A DNA stretch of 64,000 bases from Actinomycetes bacterium (GCA_021785255.1 JAJYGA010000110.1:1-64000); one strand, 5' to 3'; counted from the first letter of the stretch, positions 41,573 to 51,939 are shown. Translations and numbers: made by a program. The notes: generated from the letters alone by a model not told the origin.

Positions 41573-41875
41573 AAGTTTTGTGCTGAGTCCGCCATGAGTG
41601 TCATCGTTTCGGGAGTCGGAGCCACGTCATCCCTTGATAGTGGTTCAAACCTCGTCTTTATGGAATATGGATTTTCTATTGGTGCTTTGAAAACCTGAAG
41701 TTTTGATATTGGGTGTGTACTTGCAAAATTGCGCATGACTTGAGATTTGACGATGTGGCAGTCCAACTTCAGGACATGACTGCGGAACGCTTTGCTCGTC
41801 AGTTGGAAATGTTCCGGTATTGCATTATTGGTTAGAGTAGTCTCTTTAGCATAGAGGATACGGGAAGGGCAAGAG

Positions 41876-43126
41876 ATGCGCGCTGAGATAGTGGCAGTTG
41901 GAACGGAACTACTGTTGGGCCAAGTCATTGATACCAACTCATCGCTTATTGCAGATCGCTTAGCTAGCATCGGGGTGGATTGTTACTACCAAAGTAGAGT
42001 TGGTGACAACCATGCTCGTATTGTTTCGACTCTAAGACTTGCTCTTTCACGCTGTGACGCGGTCATAGTTTGTGGAGGTCTAGGCCCTACGCACGATGAC
42101 ATTACTCGAGAAGCCATAGCTGAGGTGCTCGGAGTTCCATTGGAGATGGACTGCATTGTTTTGGATTCGATTGAGACTTACTTTAAGCGTGTCGGTCACG
42201 AGATGTCCGAGAACAACAAGCGTCAGGCGATGGTTCCAAAGGGTGCGAAAGTTATAGAACAGGTGAAGGGGACCGCACCTGGTCTAATTTGTGAGGTTGG
42301 ACATAAGGTGCTGTATGCTTTGCCGGGCGTTCCTCATGAACTCGAAGACATGATTGACCGAGTAGTGCTTAATGATCTTTTGGCAAGAGATGAGTCTCAA
42401 GAAACGATTCGGTCGTTGGTGGTTCGTACCTGGGGACTTTCCGAGTCAAAGTTGGCGGAGATTCTTTCGCAGGAGATCAATCGGCTCGATGCTACAGGGG
42501 AACTTACGTTAGCTTTTTTGGCCTCGGGAATGGAAGGTCTTAAGGTTCGCGCAACAGCAAAGGGTAAGAATGAGACAGAGGTTAAAGAGAAGCTGGACCT
42601 TGAGAAAGCGATACTTGAGAAAACTTTAGGAGATCATATCTTTGGATACGACTCCGATACCATGGAATCGGTTGTTGGAGAGATGCTTTGCGAAAAGGGA
42701 TCAACACTTTCAGTGGCGGAATCTTTGACGGGAGGTTTACTAGCGTCAAAGATTGTTTCACACCCAGGTGCCTCTCGCTACTTTCTTGGTGGTGTTGTGA
42801 GCTACGCTACGGAGGCGAAAAGAGAGTTGCTGGGTGTCAGGGATCTTCCTGTTGTTTCGTCGGAAGTGGCTTCAGATATGGCGGTTGGCGTATCTCGATT
42901 GTTCTCGAGTGACTATGGACTTTCACTTACTGGTGTAGCTGGGCCAGACCCTCAAGAAGGTAAGAACCCAGGTACGGTATGGATCGGTGTAAGCGCGAAA
43001 GGTGATGTGTTTACAAAACAACGAATTTTCGGTGGCGATCGTGAGCGAATTCGGTGGTACTCAACCATGGCAGCGTTAGATCTTCTGCGCCTGTATTTGA
43101 AAGATTCACCACGTTTTTACGCGTGA
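41876..43126 (+). CDS. cinA: CinA family competence/damage-inducible protein
   Basis: RAEIVAVGTELLLGQVIDTNSSLIADRL; VAESLTGGLLASKI; SLTGVAGPDPQEGKNPGTVWIGV. Confidence 0.95.
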   Translation: MRAEIVAVGTELLLGQVIDTNSSLIADRLASIGVDCYYQSRVGDNHARIVSTLRLALSRCDAVIVCGGLGPTHDDITREAIAEVLGVPLEMDCIVLDSIETYFKRVGHEMSENNKRQAMVPKGAKVIEQVKGTAPGLICEVGHKVLYALPGVPHELEDMIDRVVLNDLLARDESQETIRSLVVRTWGLSESKLAEILSQEINRLDATGELTLAFLASGMEGLKVRATAKGKNETEVKEKLDLEKAILEKTLGDHIFGYDSDTMESVVGEMLCEKGSTLSVAESLTGGLLASKIVSHPGASRYFLGGVVSYATEAKRELLGVRDLPVVSSEVASDMAVGVSRLFSSDYGLSLTGVAGPDPQEGKNPGTVWIGVSAKGDVFTKQRIFGGDRERIRWYSTMAALDLLRLYLKDSPRFYA

Positions 43127-43147
43127 GATCGCAGCCTGTACTATTAT

Positions 43148-43161
43148 AGTACATATGTACT
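43148..43161. promoter_or_regulatory. SOS (LexA) box-like palindrome upstream of recA
   Basis: AGTACATATGTACT, a perfect palindrome sharing the ACATATGT core with the sites at lexA. Confidence 0.7.
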
Positions 43162-43243
43162 ATCGTGAGTGTGATCACTCTTTTGTAACTACATATATGT
43201 AAGCTATCTATATATGATATAGGTAGCTAGCTGAGGAGTGCAA

Positions 43244-44290
43244 GTGGACAGGGAAAAGGCATTAGAGGTCGCAATCTCTCAAATTGAGAAGCAGTTTGGT
43301 AAGGGATCCATTATGAAGATGGGAGAGAGTCCTCAACTGACAATTGAGGCTATATCAACCGGTGCAATGGCTTTAGACCTTGCACTTGGTGTGGGCGGTG
43401 TTCCTAAAGGAAGAGTAGTAGAGATATTTGGTCCGGAATCTTCAGGAAAGTCCACTTTGGCTTTACATGTTGTGGCAGAAGCGCAGAGACAAGGTGGAAA
43501 CTGTGCCTATATCGATGCTGAGCATGCATTAGATCCCATATATGCCCAGGCAATTGGAGTTGACATCGATGAGCTGCTGATATCGCAACCAGATACCGGG
43601 GAGCAGGGTTTAGAGATTGCTGACATGTTGATTCGTTCGGGCTCGTTGGATGTTATCGTGATCGACTCTGTTGCGGCTCTTACTCCAAGAGCAGAGATTG
43701 AAGGAGATATGGGAGACTCTCATGTAGGTCTGCAGGCGCGTTTGATGTCTCAAGCACTTAGAAAGATAACCGGAACACTGAGCAGATCAAATACTATTGC
43801 GATCTTCATTAATCAACTTAGGGAGAAGATTGGCGTGATGTACGGTTCACCTGAGGTGACAACCGGCGGCCGGGCATTGAAGTTCTACTCCTCTGTGCGC
43901 CTTGACATTCGTAAGATTGAAGCGATAAAAGAAGGAACTGAAATTGTGGGTAGTCGTACTCGCGTCAAAGTAGTTAAGAACAAATGCGCGCCTCCTTTCC
44001 GTCAGGCTGAGTTTGACATTATGTATGGTAAGGGTATCTCTAGAGAGGGATCTCTGCTGGATGTTGGTGTTGAACTTGGTCTAATTAAAAAGTCTGGTTC
44101 ATGGTATACCTACGATGGTGAGCAACTGGGACAAGGTCGCGAGAACGTTAAAGTGTTTTTGAGGTCTAATCCACAGTTGATGTCAGAGTTGGATATTAAA
44201 GTTCGTGAGATGATAAATAACATAGCTCCTGGTATTTTGACCCATGGGACAGTTCAAGAGATACTTGAAGATAGCTATGTAGAGGAGTAA
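43244..44290 (+). CDS. recA: Recombinase RecA
   Basis: [30 protein letters not shown]-type start GTG at 43244 after GAGGAG. Confidence 0.97.
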   Translation: MDREKALEVAISQIEKQFGKGSIMKMGESPQLTIEAISTGAMALDLALGVGGVPKGRVVEIFGPESSGKSTLALHVVAEAQRQGGNCAYIDAEHALDPIYAQAIGVDIDELLISQPDTGEQGLEIADMLIRSGSLDVIVIDSVAALTPRAEIEGDMGDSHVGLQARLMSQALRKITGTLSRSNTIAIFINQLREKIGVMYGSPEVTTGGRALKFYSSVRLDIRKIEAIKEGTEIVGSRTRVKVVKNKCAPPFRQAEFDIMYGKGISREGSLLDVGVELGLIKKSGSWYTYDGEQLGQGRENVKVFLRSNPQLMSELDIKVREMINNIAPGILTHGTVQEILEDSYVEE

Positions 44291-44352
44291 GGTATCTAAG
44301 GAGATACTCTGGCTACTGTTTTAGTGGCGCTTATCCTTTAGGCTAGATAACT

Positions 44353-45804
44353 GTGAGTCAACACTACTATGTTAAGACCTTCGGTTGTCAAATGAATGTT
44401 CACGACTCGGAGCGAATCTCGGGGATTCTCTCCGATGTCGGCTATGAGGCATCAGATGAACTTGAAAATGCAGATATCGTAGTTCTAAATACCTGTTGCA
44501 TTCGGGAAAACGCTGACAACAAACTTTACGGAAACTTGGGTCACCTAAGCTCTTTGAAAGCCCAACGTGCTTCGATGCGAATAGTCGTTGCTGGTTGCTT
44601 GGCTCAGAAGGACAGGGATCTTGTCGCAAAAAAGGCACCTTACGTCGATGTAGTGGTTGGAACGTTCAATCTTTCCTCTATCCCGGAACTGCTTTCATCC
44701 GCTGATGGCGAAACCCCACAGATGGAGTTTATGGACGCTCCAAATGAATATGAACAAGTATCTTCCATCTCGATGAAGAGGGACTCGTCTGTTTCGGCCT
44801 GGGTGAGTATCCAAACGGGATGCAACAACAGCTGTGCATTTTGTATTGTGCCTAGTGTTAGAGGAGCCGAAGTATCTAGGCCGTTCCAAGATATTCTCGA
44901 TGAAGTACGATCTTTGGCACGACTAGGTGTCCGTGAGGTAACACTATTGGGCCAGAATGTTAACTCCTACGGAAGAGATATCACACTGTCGATTCGGAAC
45001 GGGAAGATTGCTGCAGACGTTCAACGCTGGACTTCTTCGAAATGGCTATCTTCTACTCCGCGTATAAGACCGCTATTTGCTGATCTGTTGCGGGAAGTTG
45101 GATCAATAAAGGGTATATCCAGAGTTCGTTTTACCTCGCCACATCCAAAAGATATGATCAAAGAGACCTTTGAGGCAATGGCTGAAACACCAGCAGTGTG
45201 TGAACAGCTTCACTTTCCATTGCAGTCAGGGTCAGATCGAGTTCTCAGTGCGATGCGTCGGGGGTACAGTGCTGAAAGATATCTGGAGAAGCTGTACTTG
45301 GCGAGATCTATCGTGCCTGATTTAGCGGTCTCCACGGATATTATCGTTGGATTTCCGGGAGAAACAGAGGAAGAGTTCAAAGAAACTCTTCGAGTTGTAG
45401 AACAAGCTAACTTTGATGGAGCGTTCACTTTTATCTTTTCTCCTAGGCCTGGAACAAGAGCATTCGAGATGAGCAATGATTTTGTTGACCCTGATGTCAT
45501 CCAAAGAAGGTTTGATGCGCTCAAAGATGTTGTAGAGGAGTCGGCTCTTCAAAAGCATCAGACTCGAATCGGACTACGTGAAGAAGTACTGGTGGAAGGG
45601 GTTTCAAAACGCGACGTTTCCGTGATGAGTGGTAGAACCCGACAGAACAAGTTGGTTCATTTCTCTCCTGATTCTAACCAGCGAGTCGAAGAGGGAGACT
45701 TGATCTCAGTGCGCATTGGTTCTGCCGCGCCACATTTTCTGCGAGGCGAAATGTTAGGTATTGTGTCCAAAAGGCGCGTGCGAAGAGGAATCTCAGTTCT
45801 CTAG
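44353..45804 (+). CDS. miaB: tRNA-2-methylthio-N6-dimethylallyladenosine synthase
   Basis: YVKTFGCQMNVHDSERISGIL; IQTGCNNSCAFCIVPSVRG; FPLQSGSDRVL. Confidence 0.96.
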   Translation: MSQHYYVKTFGCQMNVHDSERISGILSDVGYEASDELENADIVVLNTCCIRENADNKLYGNLGHLSSLKAQRASMRIVVAGCLAQKDRDLVAKKAPYVDVVVGTFNLSSIPELLSSADGETPQMEFMDAPNEYEQVSSISMKRDSSVSAWVSIQTGCNNSCAFCIVPSVRGAEVSRPFQDILDEVRSLARLGVREVTLLGQNVNSYGRDITLSIRNGKIAADVQRWTSSKWLSSTPRIRPLFADLLREVGSIKGISRVRFTSPHPKDMIKETFEAMAETPAVCEQLHFPLQSGSDRVLSAMRRGYSAERYLEKLYLARSIVPDLAVSTDIIVGFPGETEEEFKETLRVVEQANFDGAFTFIFSPRPGTRAFEMSNDFVDPDVIQRRFDALKDVVEESALQKHQTRIGLREEVLVEGVSKRDVSVMSGRTRQNKLVHFSPDSNQRVEEGDLISVRIGSAAPHFLRGEMLGIVSKRRVRRGISVL

Positions 45805-45848
45805 CGGAGATGCTCAATAAGGTGTATCTTTAGTTCCATCGTCCTGAT

Positions 45849-47477
45849 CTAATCTTCCAGCGGGGGATATGTGTGATGATCAGGGAAGTTACCATAGAGC
45901 TTTTCGTTAGGAGGTCCTTCGGTCACTGCTTGGACGAGGTATTTTCCACCAACAAAGGCTCCTTTCCAAGAGGCCCCCTTTCCTCCGAAAGGTTCTTGTT
46001 TGTCTCCGCGAGACCTTACTCTGTTTATACCCACCTTGTAAGCGTTAACATTTTCGGCGAGCTTCCGTGCAAGATCTAGATCATCACTGGCTAGTGAAGA
46101 GACCAAAGCTCCGTTTGAAACGTTCATCTGGGCAAGCAGCTCAGCTTCGGTATCGACCAGTACGATCGTGTCTATTGGTCCGAATGGTTCAGCGTGATAG
46201 AGGCTCGATGATTTGGGAGGCTCAAGTATCGTTTGAGGGGCTAGGTAAGCCGATGTGTCCTGACCTTCGATGAAGTTACTGGGGTTTAACGTCCCACGAT
46301 AAAGCGGTGTGCCACCACGGTCGATTGCGTCTTGCGCAGCGAAGTAGAGTTCTTTGGCCTTGGCCTGGTTGATGAGCGGTCCAAAATCTACCGAAGGTAT
46401 TGGGTCACTTGGTTGAGAAACTGCCAGTGGATGTCCAACGTTCAGGGACTTTACTACAGGAATATACATCTCCAGGAACTGATCGAAAAGGTGGCGTTGA
46501 ACAACGTAACGTGGATATGCAGTGCAACGTTGTTTTGCATAGTCGAATCCCTTTTTTATCTCTTTGGCAAGAAGATCCCACTGAGTGAAGTTCCAAATGC
46601 CCCACGCGTTGAGTCCCTCTTGTTCAAGCATATGGCGTTTGTCAGTGCGTACGAGTTCGGACGCGATCTGTCCGCCTGTGTCTCGACCTCCGACAAAGGC
46701 AAGACAACCTATCTCTGGCGACCTAACGAGCACCGAGGAGAGTTTCCCTCCTAAACCAGAGACCAACGTAACGGGAAGTCCTTCTGCTGCCGCAAAACTC
46801 ATTGCGAGGGTCAATGCGGCGACGCCTCCGTCAGTTGGAGACTTTGCGATAACAGCATTTCCTGCTAGCATCTGCACCAGCATTGAATGAGCCAGAACTG
46901 ACAGTGGATAGTTCCAAGATGCAATGTTGGAGACAGGTCCAGGAAGAGGTCCACGGCCAACCAACATCTCGTCAATATGTTCGAGGTACCAGGCCACTCC
47001 TTCTGTGGTCCGATCAACTGAAACTAAACTTTGTTGGTAGGGTTTGCCGATCTCCCAAACCAGCAAAAGGGCTAGTAGCTCTCGGTTGTCTCTTATTCGA
47101 TCCACCACGCGACCGACTCGTTCTTTGCGCTCGCTCAGAGGAACCTTGAGCCAGTCAAAATGATCCTTTATACAAAATTGAAGGGCTACCGCTGCTTGAT
47201 CGGTCTCCAAAAGAGACGGTCCTATGATTTGGGAACCATCTACGGGTGAATAAGAGGGATTGGGCACACCCACTTCTTGCCACTTGCCGCCCCAGTAGTT
47301 GCTAATCCGCCCTGGTCGAAACGCCTCCGGAGCCAAGGCGCTAGCTCGAGCGTATACGTCATGAAACGAGGTGCCGGGTTTGAGAACTTTCGATAAAGGG
47401 TTGTTTTTCGTCACATATACATACTCGCAGGTGATTGGAAAAATCATGCCGTCTTTATTTGCAAATGTCACCAGCAT
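45849..47477 (-). CDS. Aldehyde dehydrogenase superfamily protein
   Basis: GPVSNIASWNYPLSVLAHSMLVQMLAGNAVIAKSP; AKQRCTAYPRYVV; LYHAEPFGPIDTIV. Confidence 0.85.
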   Translation of the reverse strand: MLVTFANKDGMIFPITCEYVYVTKNNPLSKVLKPGTSFHDVYARASALAPEAFRPGRISNYWGGKWQEVGVPNPSYSPVDGSQIIGPSLLETDQAAVALQFCIKDHFDWLKVPLSERKERVGRVVDRIRDNRELLALLLVWEIGKPYQQSLVSVDRTTEGVAWYLEHIDEMLVGRGPLPGPVSNIASWNYPLSVLAHSMLVQMLAGNAVIAKSPTDGGVAALTLAMSFAAAEGLPVTLVSGLGGKLSSVLVRSPEIGCLAFVGGRDTGGQIASELVRTDKRHMLEQEGLNAWGIWNFTQWDLLAKEIKKGFDYAKQRCTAYPRYVVQRHLFDQFLEMYIPVVKSLNVGHPLAVSQPSDPIPSVDFGPLINQAKAKELYFAAQDAIDRGGTPLYRGTLNPSNFIEGQDTSAYLAPQTILEPPKSSSLYHAEPFGPIDTIVLVDTEAELLAQMNVSNGALVSSLASDDLDLARKLAENVNAYKVGINRVRSRGDKQEPFGGKGASWKGAFVGGKYLVQAVTEGPPNEKLYGNFPDHHTYPPLED

Positions 47478-47528
47478 GATCTTTGTAGAGGGGTTTGGGT
47501 TCTTGGTTTCCCGTATTATGTGTTAGGA

Positions 47529-48431
47529 ATGGACATTGAATCTATTGCTATTGTTGGACCGACAGCGAGTGGAAAGACCCAGCTTGCAGTGCGCGTGATG
47601 AAGAGATGGCCAGTTTTCGAGGTCGTGTCTGTGGATTCTATGACCATATACAAGGAGTTTGCGGTAGGAACTGCAAAGCCCACAGATGAGGAACTTCAAG
47701 GCCTTCCTTATCACCTAATCTCACTGATCTCCATACAAGAAGAGTTCTCCCTGGGCTCCTTTTTGAGGATTGTTGACGTGTTACGAACTGAACTGAAGAA
47801 CCGTGGGAGACATGCGCTTTTCGTTGGTGGTACATCTTTGTACCTTAGGGCGGTGGTAGATGGTGTCTTACCACCACCCAGATACTTGGGTTTGCGAAGT
47901 TGGCTTGAAACTCTGGGAGCCTACGTGGATCCAGGGTACATCTATATTCTCCTGAAAGCCGTTGATCCCAAGGCTGCATCAAAGATTGAGAAAAATAATG
48001 TAAGACGGTCTATTAGGGCTTTAGAAGTGGCTTTAGGGTCAGGCGGCCTCCGGAGCGTCCATGGAGAGGTATTTTCAAAGACTACTTCAAGCAAGACTAT
48101 TCAGTTCGGTATAGATTTGCCTCGAGATCTGCTTTACCAACGAATTGAAGAACGTATTAAAGTTCAACTGTCATCAGGATGGATAGACGAAGTCGAAGGG
48201 ATTTTAAAAAGCGGGGTTCAGTTTTCTCGTACAGCCGCTCAGGCTATAGGTTATAGAGAGTTTGCTAGCTATCTCAGGGGTGAGATCACACTGGAGGAAG
48301 CCGTCGAGTCGACGATTGTTAGGACCAGGAATCTCGCTAAGAGACAGTTAGCGTGGCTTAGACGAGACGAGAGAATACTATGGGCAAATGGTTCGGAGGA
48401 AGTGTTTGATCTTATATCCAAATCGCTTTGA
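47529..48431 (+). CDS. miaA: tRNA dimethylallyltransferase
   Basis: IAIVGPTASGKTQLAVRV; VSVDSMTIYKEFAVGTAKPT. Confidence 0.94.
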   Translation: MDIESIAIVGPTASGKTQLAVRVMKRWPVFEVVSVDSMTIYKEFAVGTAKPTDEELQGLPYHLISLISIQEEFSLGSFLRIVDVLRTELKNRGRHALFVGGTSLYLRAVVDGVLPPPRYLGLRSWLETLGAYVDPGYIYILLKAVDPKAASKIEKNNVRRSIRALEVALGSGGLRSVHGEVFSKTTSSKTIQFGIDLPRDLLYQRIEERIKVQLSSGWIDEVEGILKSGVQFSRTAAQAIGYREFASYLRGEITLEEAVESTIVRTRNLAKRQLAWLRRDERILWANGSEEVFDLISKSL

Positions 48432-48466
48432 TCTACACTATAGGGTATAGGTGAGGTGAAGTAACT

Positions 48467-49255
48467 ACGCAGTACTCCAAGTATCAAGGTGTTGGAAACG
48501 ATTTTCTTATTCGATGGATGAATGACAGCCAATGGCTAAGTTCGGGGGATCACGTTAAAGCTCTATGCGACCGACGATTTGGATTCGGTGCTGATGGAGT
48601 TATTGAGTCGTTCCTTGGCGAAAGCGGACTACCTTACATGCATCTCGTCAACTCTGATGGATCTATTGCGGAGATGAGTGGAAACGGCCTTAGATGTCTG
48701 ATTCACCATCTCGTCCGCGTGGGAATCTTAGAGATATCTTCACAATCGAAGGTAGAGACGATGGCCGGCGAGAGAAGGTTTCAGTCATTAGGATACGAGA
48801 CTCAAAATACCTTTATTAGCAAAGTGCAGATGCCAAAGGCTTCAGCAAAAGATATGGAGATAGAGGGTTTCAAAGGTAGCTTCGTCGACGTGGGTAATCC
48901 GCATTTTGTTATCCTTTGCGATAGCAAGGATCATCTAGAGTCTTTGAATCTTTTGGCGTTAGGACCAAGAGTTGAAGGTTCGTTTGGATCTGGAGCTAAC
49001 GTCGAGTGGATATATGTGGAGTCTCCTAGGCGTGTGCACCTTAGGGTCTGGGAGCGTGGCGCCGGAGAGACACTCGCCTGCGGAACCGGATCTGTTGCCT
49101 CATACATAACCCTCTTAGCGAGAGACTTGCCTGTCTCAAAGGTGGAGGTTGTAAATCCAGGAGGATCACTATGGGTACAAGCGGATGAGGACGAGGAGAT
49201 TTTATGGTTGGAAGGTTCATCAACCTATATCGGTGATGTCTATGAAGCTAGCTAA
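48467..49255 (+). CDS. dapF: Diaminopimelate epimerase with apparent non-AUG start
   Basis: The ORF track begins at 48518, but in-frame upstream sequence encodes QYSKYQGVGNDFLIRW, the conserved DapF N-terminus. SD-like GAGGTGA then ACG at 48467. Also ALCDRRFGFGADGV and ERGAGETLACGTGS. Confidence 0.85.
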   Translation, partial: TQYSKYQGVGNDFLIRWMNDSQWLSSGDHVKALCDRRFGFGADGVIESFLGESGLPYMHLVNSDGSIAEMSGNGLRCLIHHLVRVGILEISSQSKVETMAGERRFQSLGYETQNTFISKVQMPKASAKDMEIEGFKGSFVDVGNPHFVILCDSKDHLESLNLLALGPRVEGSFGSGANVEWIYVESPRRVHLRVWERGAGETLACGTGSVASYITLLARDLPVSKVEVVNPGGSLWVQADEDEEILWLEGSSTYIGDVYEAS

Positions 49256-49271
49256 AGGTATTTGAGGATAG

Positions 49272-50570
49272 ATGGCGCTTATAGAGCGCTCTTTTCAAGA
49301 GAAGATCATATTAGTTGGAGTAGCACTCGGTTCCAAAGGATACCAAGAGGTGAACAGCGATCTTGATGAGCTTGCGCTCCTGGTCGACACCGCTGGTGCG
49401 ACGGTGGTTGGTAGAGTCATTCAGCAGAGAAGCCGACCTGATCCAGCGACATTTGTTGGTATTGGAAAGGCGGAAGAGATCCATAGACTCTCTGAAGAGT
49501 TAGACGTCGATACCGTAGTTTTTGATGAAGAACTAACTCCCGCTCAGCAGCGTAACTTAGAGAAGATCTTTGGTAGAACTGCGATAGATCGTACGGCTGT
49601 GATTTTGGATGTGTTTGCACAAAATGCATCGACCCCTGAAGGAAAAGCTCAGGTGGAATTGGCGCTTCTCTCTTACAGACTTCCCAGGTTGAGAGGCAAG
49701 GGTAGATCGTTGTCTCAACAGGTGGGCCGTATTGGAACCAGAGGACCAGGTGAAACGAAGTTAGAGGAAGATCGTCGTAGGTTACTTGAGCGCATGTCTA
49801 CCCTTCGGCGTGAACTTAGGGAGATTCAGAGCACCAGACAACTACAGAGACGTTCTAGAGTTCGTTCACGAGGTGCGACAGTATCTTTGGTAGGCTACAC
49901 TAACGCTGGCAAATCTACCTTGATGAACGTTCTTACGGATGCAAATGTTCTGACCGAAAACCGACTGTTCGCGACATTAGATCCTCGAACTCGTCGGCTT
50001 GCTTTACCAGGTGGTGAGGTCATAACTCTTACCGATACGGTTGGCTTTATCAAAAAGCTCCCTCATCAACTTATAGAGTCCTTCAAATCGACATTAGAGG
50101 TAATCTCTGAGGCAGATCTCTTGATACACGTGGTAGACGGCTCCTCGAAGAACGCCATTGAGCAGATGGCAGCAGTACGTGAAGTGTTGCATGAGATCGG
50201 TGCTGGGGGAATCGAGGAGGTTGTGGCGCTCAACAAGATGGATCTGGTCAAAGGTAATCCTCCATTTGATGAAGAGATTCCCGGCGCCATAGGAATATCA
50301 GCCAAAGATGGAACTGGCGTTTTCGACCTTCTTAGTGAGGTTTCGGTTCGTTTGAGAAGGCGTAGCGTGTTGAGGGAGGTGTCGGTTCCTGTCGAGCACG
50401 GTGAGATTCTTGCCTTTTTGCATAGAGAAGGAGAGATCCTTTCTGAGAGAATTGACGAGACTGCTATCAACGTATTAGTACGATTAGATCCAGCCTCTTT
50501 GGGACTTTTAGACAAAATGTTTGATGATCTCGGCCTAAAGGGCGTTGGAGATGAGAAGACAGATCAATAA
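49272..50570 (+). CDS. hflX: GTPase HflX
   Basis: DTVVFDEELTPAQQRNLEKIFG; VSLVGYTNAGKSTLMNVLT; LFATLDPRTRRL. Confidence 0.95.
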   Translation: MALIERSFQEKIILVGVALGSKGYQEVNSDLDELALLVDTAGATVVGRVIQQRSRPDPATFVGIGKAEEIHRLSEELDVDTVVFDEELTPAQQRNLEKIFGRTAIDRTAVILDVFAQNASTPEGKAQVELALLSYRLPRLRGKGRSLSQQVGRIGTRGPGETKLEEDRRRLLERMSTLRRELREIQSTRQLQRRSRVRSRGATVSLVGYTNAGKSTLMNVLTDANVLTENRLFATLDPRTRRLALPGGEVITLTDTVGFIKKLPHQLIESFKSTLEVISEADLLIHVVDGSSKNAIEQMAAVREVLHEIGAGGIEEVVALNKMDLVKGNPPFDEEIPGAIGISAKDGTGVFDLLSEVSVRLRRRSVLREVSVPVEHGEILAFLHREGEILSERIDETAINVLVRLDPASLGLLDKMFDDLGLKGVGDEKTDQ

Positions 50571-50790
50571 AGAAAGACACGAACCGGAACAAAAGTTTGC
50601 AGGTCCAAAGGTATGACGAAAGATAGTGTGGCATTTGGTAATTTGTCAAGGCTTGAGGGCGTAATTACCTAAGCAGTCCCTTTACCGCTCACTGGATAGT
50701 CGTCGGTCGTCAGTTTGTCTTATTTTATGACAGCAAGTCCTGGGTTCGCGTGCCATCAATGACACTGGGTATTGATAAACTACCTTAGCT

Positions 50791-51933
50791 ATGTTTTTTC
50801 GTTCAGAGTCGTCACCGAGCTTTAAGCTTCCTCCGTACCCTTACGATCTGCTCAATGAAGTGAAGGCTTCTGCCCGAGCACTGTTTGATGAGACCGTAGA
50901 TCTATCGATTGGTACGCCGATAGATCCTCCGCCACTTTTTGTTCCGTCAGCTCTTGCTACCTCTGGCAAGGAAAGGGGTTATCCACCATCTTTTGGTACG
51001 GCACAGTTGCGCAACGCTTCAGCTTCTTGGATCAAGAGATGTTTTGGCGTGGACATGGACTCGAACTGCATAGGTGCAACCCTTGGTTCTAAGGAGTTTA
51101 TCGTTGCCTTGCCAAGTTATCTGAGACTGTATAACTCAAGTAAAAGGACTGTTCTTTTCCCGGAGATTTCCTATCCTTCATATGAGATGGGTGCGCTGCT
51201 AAGCGGGTGTCTTCCTTTTAGAGTTCCACAGGACGATGAAGGTGTCTTGTTGTTAGACGAGTTACCTAAAGAGGTGGCTGAAGATGCTTTAGTGTTATGG
51301 TTAAACCTTCCCTCAAATCCTACAGGTCGGATCGCGGGAATGGAGCGAGCGGTGAGTTGGGCTCAAAGTCACGATGTAGTTTTAGCGTCTGACGAATGTT
51401 ACGCGGATTTTTACTGGGAGGACCGGCCAAAATCGGCTTTGGAGTTTGCGTCCAAGGGAGTACTGGCCGTACATTCGCTTTCCAAGCGGTCGAATCTTGC
51501 GGGTTTAAGAGTTGGAACTTATGCGGGAGACTCGGAACTAGTTGAGTTCATTGCTGAGATACGTAAGCACTCTGGAATGATGGTTCCGGGTCCTATTCAA
51601 GATGCGGCTGTCGGTGTCTTTTCCGACGATGCTCATGTAGCGACGCAACGTACACGTTATTGGGAACGTCTATTGATCATGAGCGAAGCGCTTTCGGAGG
51701 TCGGTGTGGATGCTGCTTTGCCTCAAGGTGGGTTCTACCTTTGGGTAAAAGCCCCAGAGGGAGTATTCTCAACAGGTTTTGACTTTGCTAATTGGCTGGC
51801 CAAAAATGGCGGATTCATCTCTTCTCCTGGGGAGCTGTATGGTTCAAAAGAAGTGTATGTGCGAATTGCTATGGTGGCCACGACTGAAACCATAAAGGTA
51901 TTGGCTCGTAGGCTAAAGGGTTTAAGCGTTTAA
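50791..51933 (+). CDS. dapC: Succinyldiaminopimelate transaminase (aminotransferase class I/II)
   Basis: VDLSIGTPIDPPP; LGSKEFIVALPSYL; HSLSKRSNLAGLRVG; adjacent to dapD. Confidence 0.88.
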   Translation: MFFRSESSPSFKLPPYPYDLLNEVKASARALFDETVDLSIGTPIDPPPLFVPSALATSGKERGYPPSFGTAQLRNASASWIKRCFGVDMDSNCIGATLGSKEFIVALPSYLRLYNSSKRTVLFPEISYPSYEMGALLSGCLPFRVPQDDEGVLLLDELPKEVAEDALVLWLNLPSNPTGRIAGMERAVSWAQSHDVVLASDECYADFYWEDRPKSALEFASKGVLAVHSLSKRSNLAGLRVGTYAGDSELVEFIAEIRKHSGMMVPGPIQDAAVGVFSDDAHVATQRTRYWERLLIMSEALSEVGVDAALPQGGFYLWVKAPEGVFSTGFDFANWLAKNGGFISSPGELYGSKEVYVRIAMVATTETIKVLARRLKGLSV

Positions 51934-51939
51934 ATTGCA

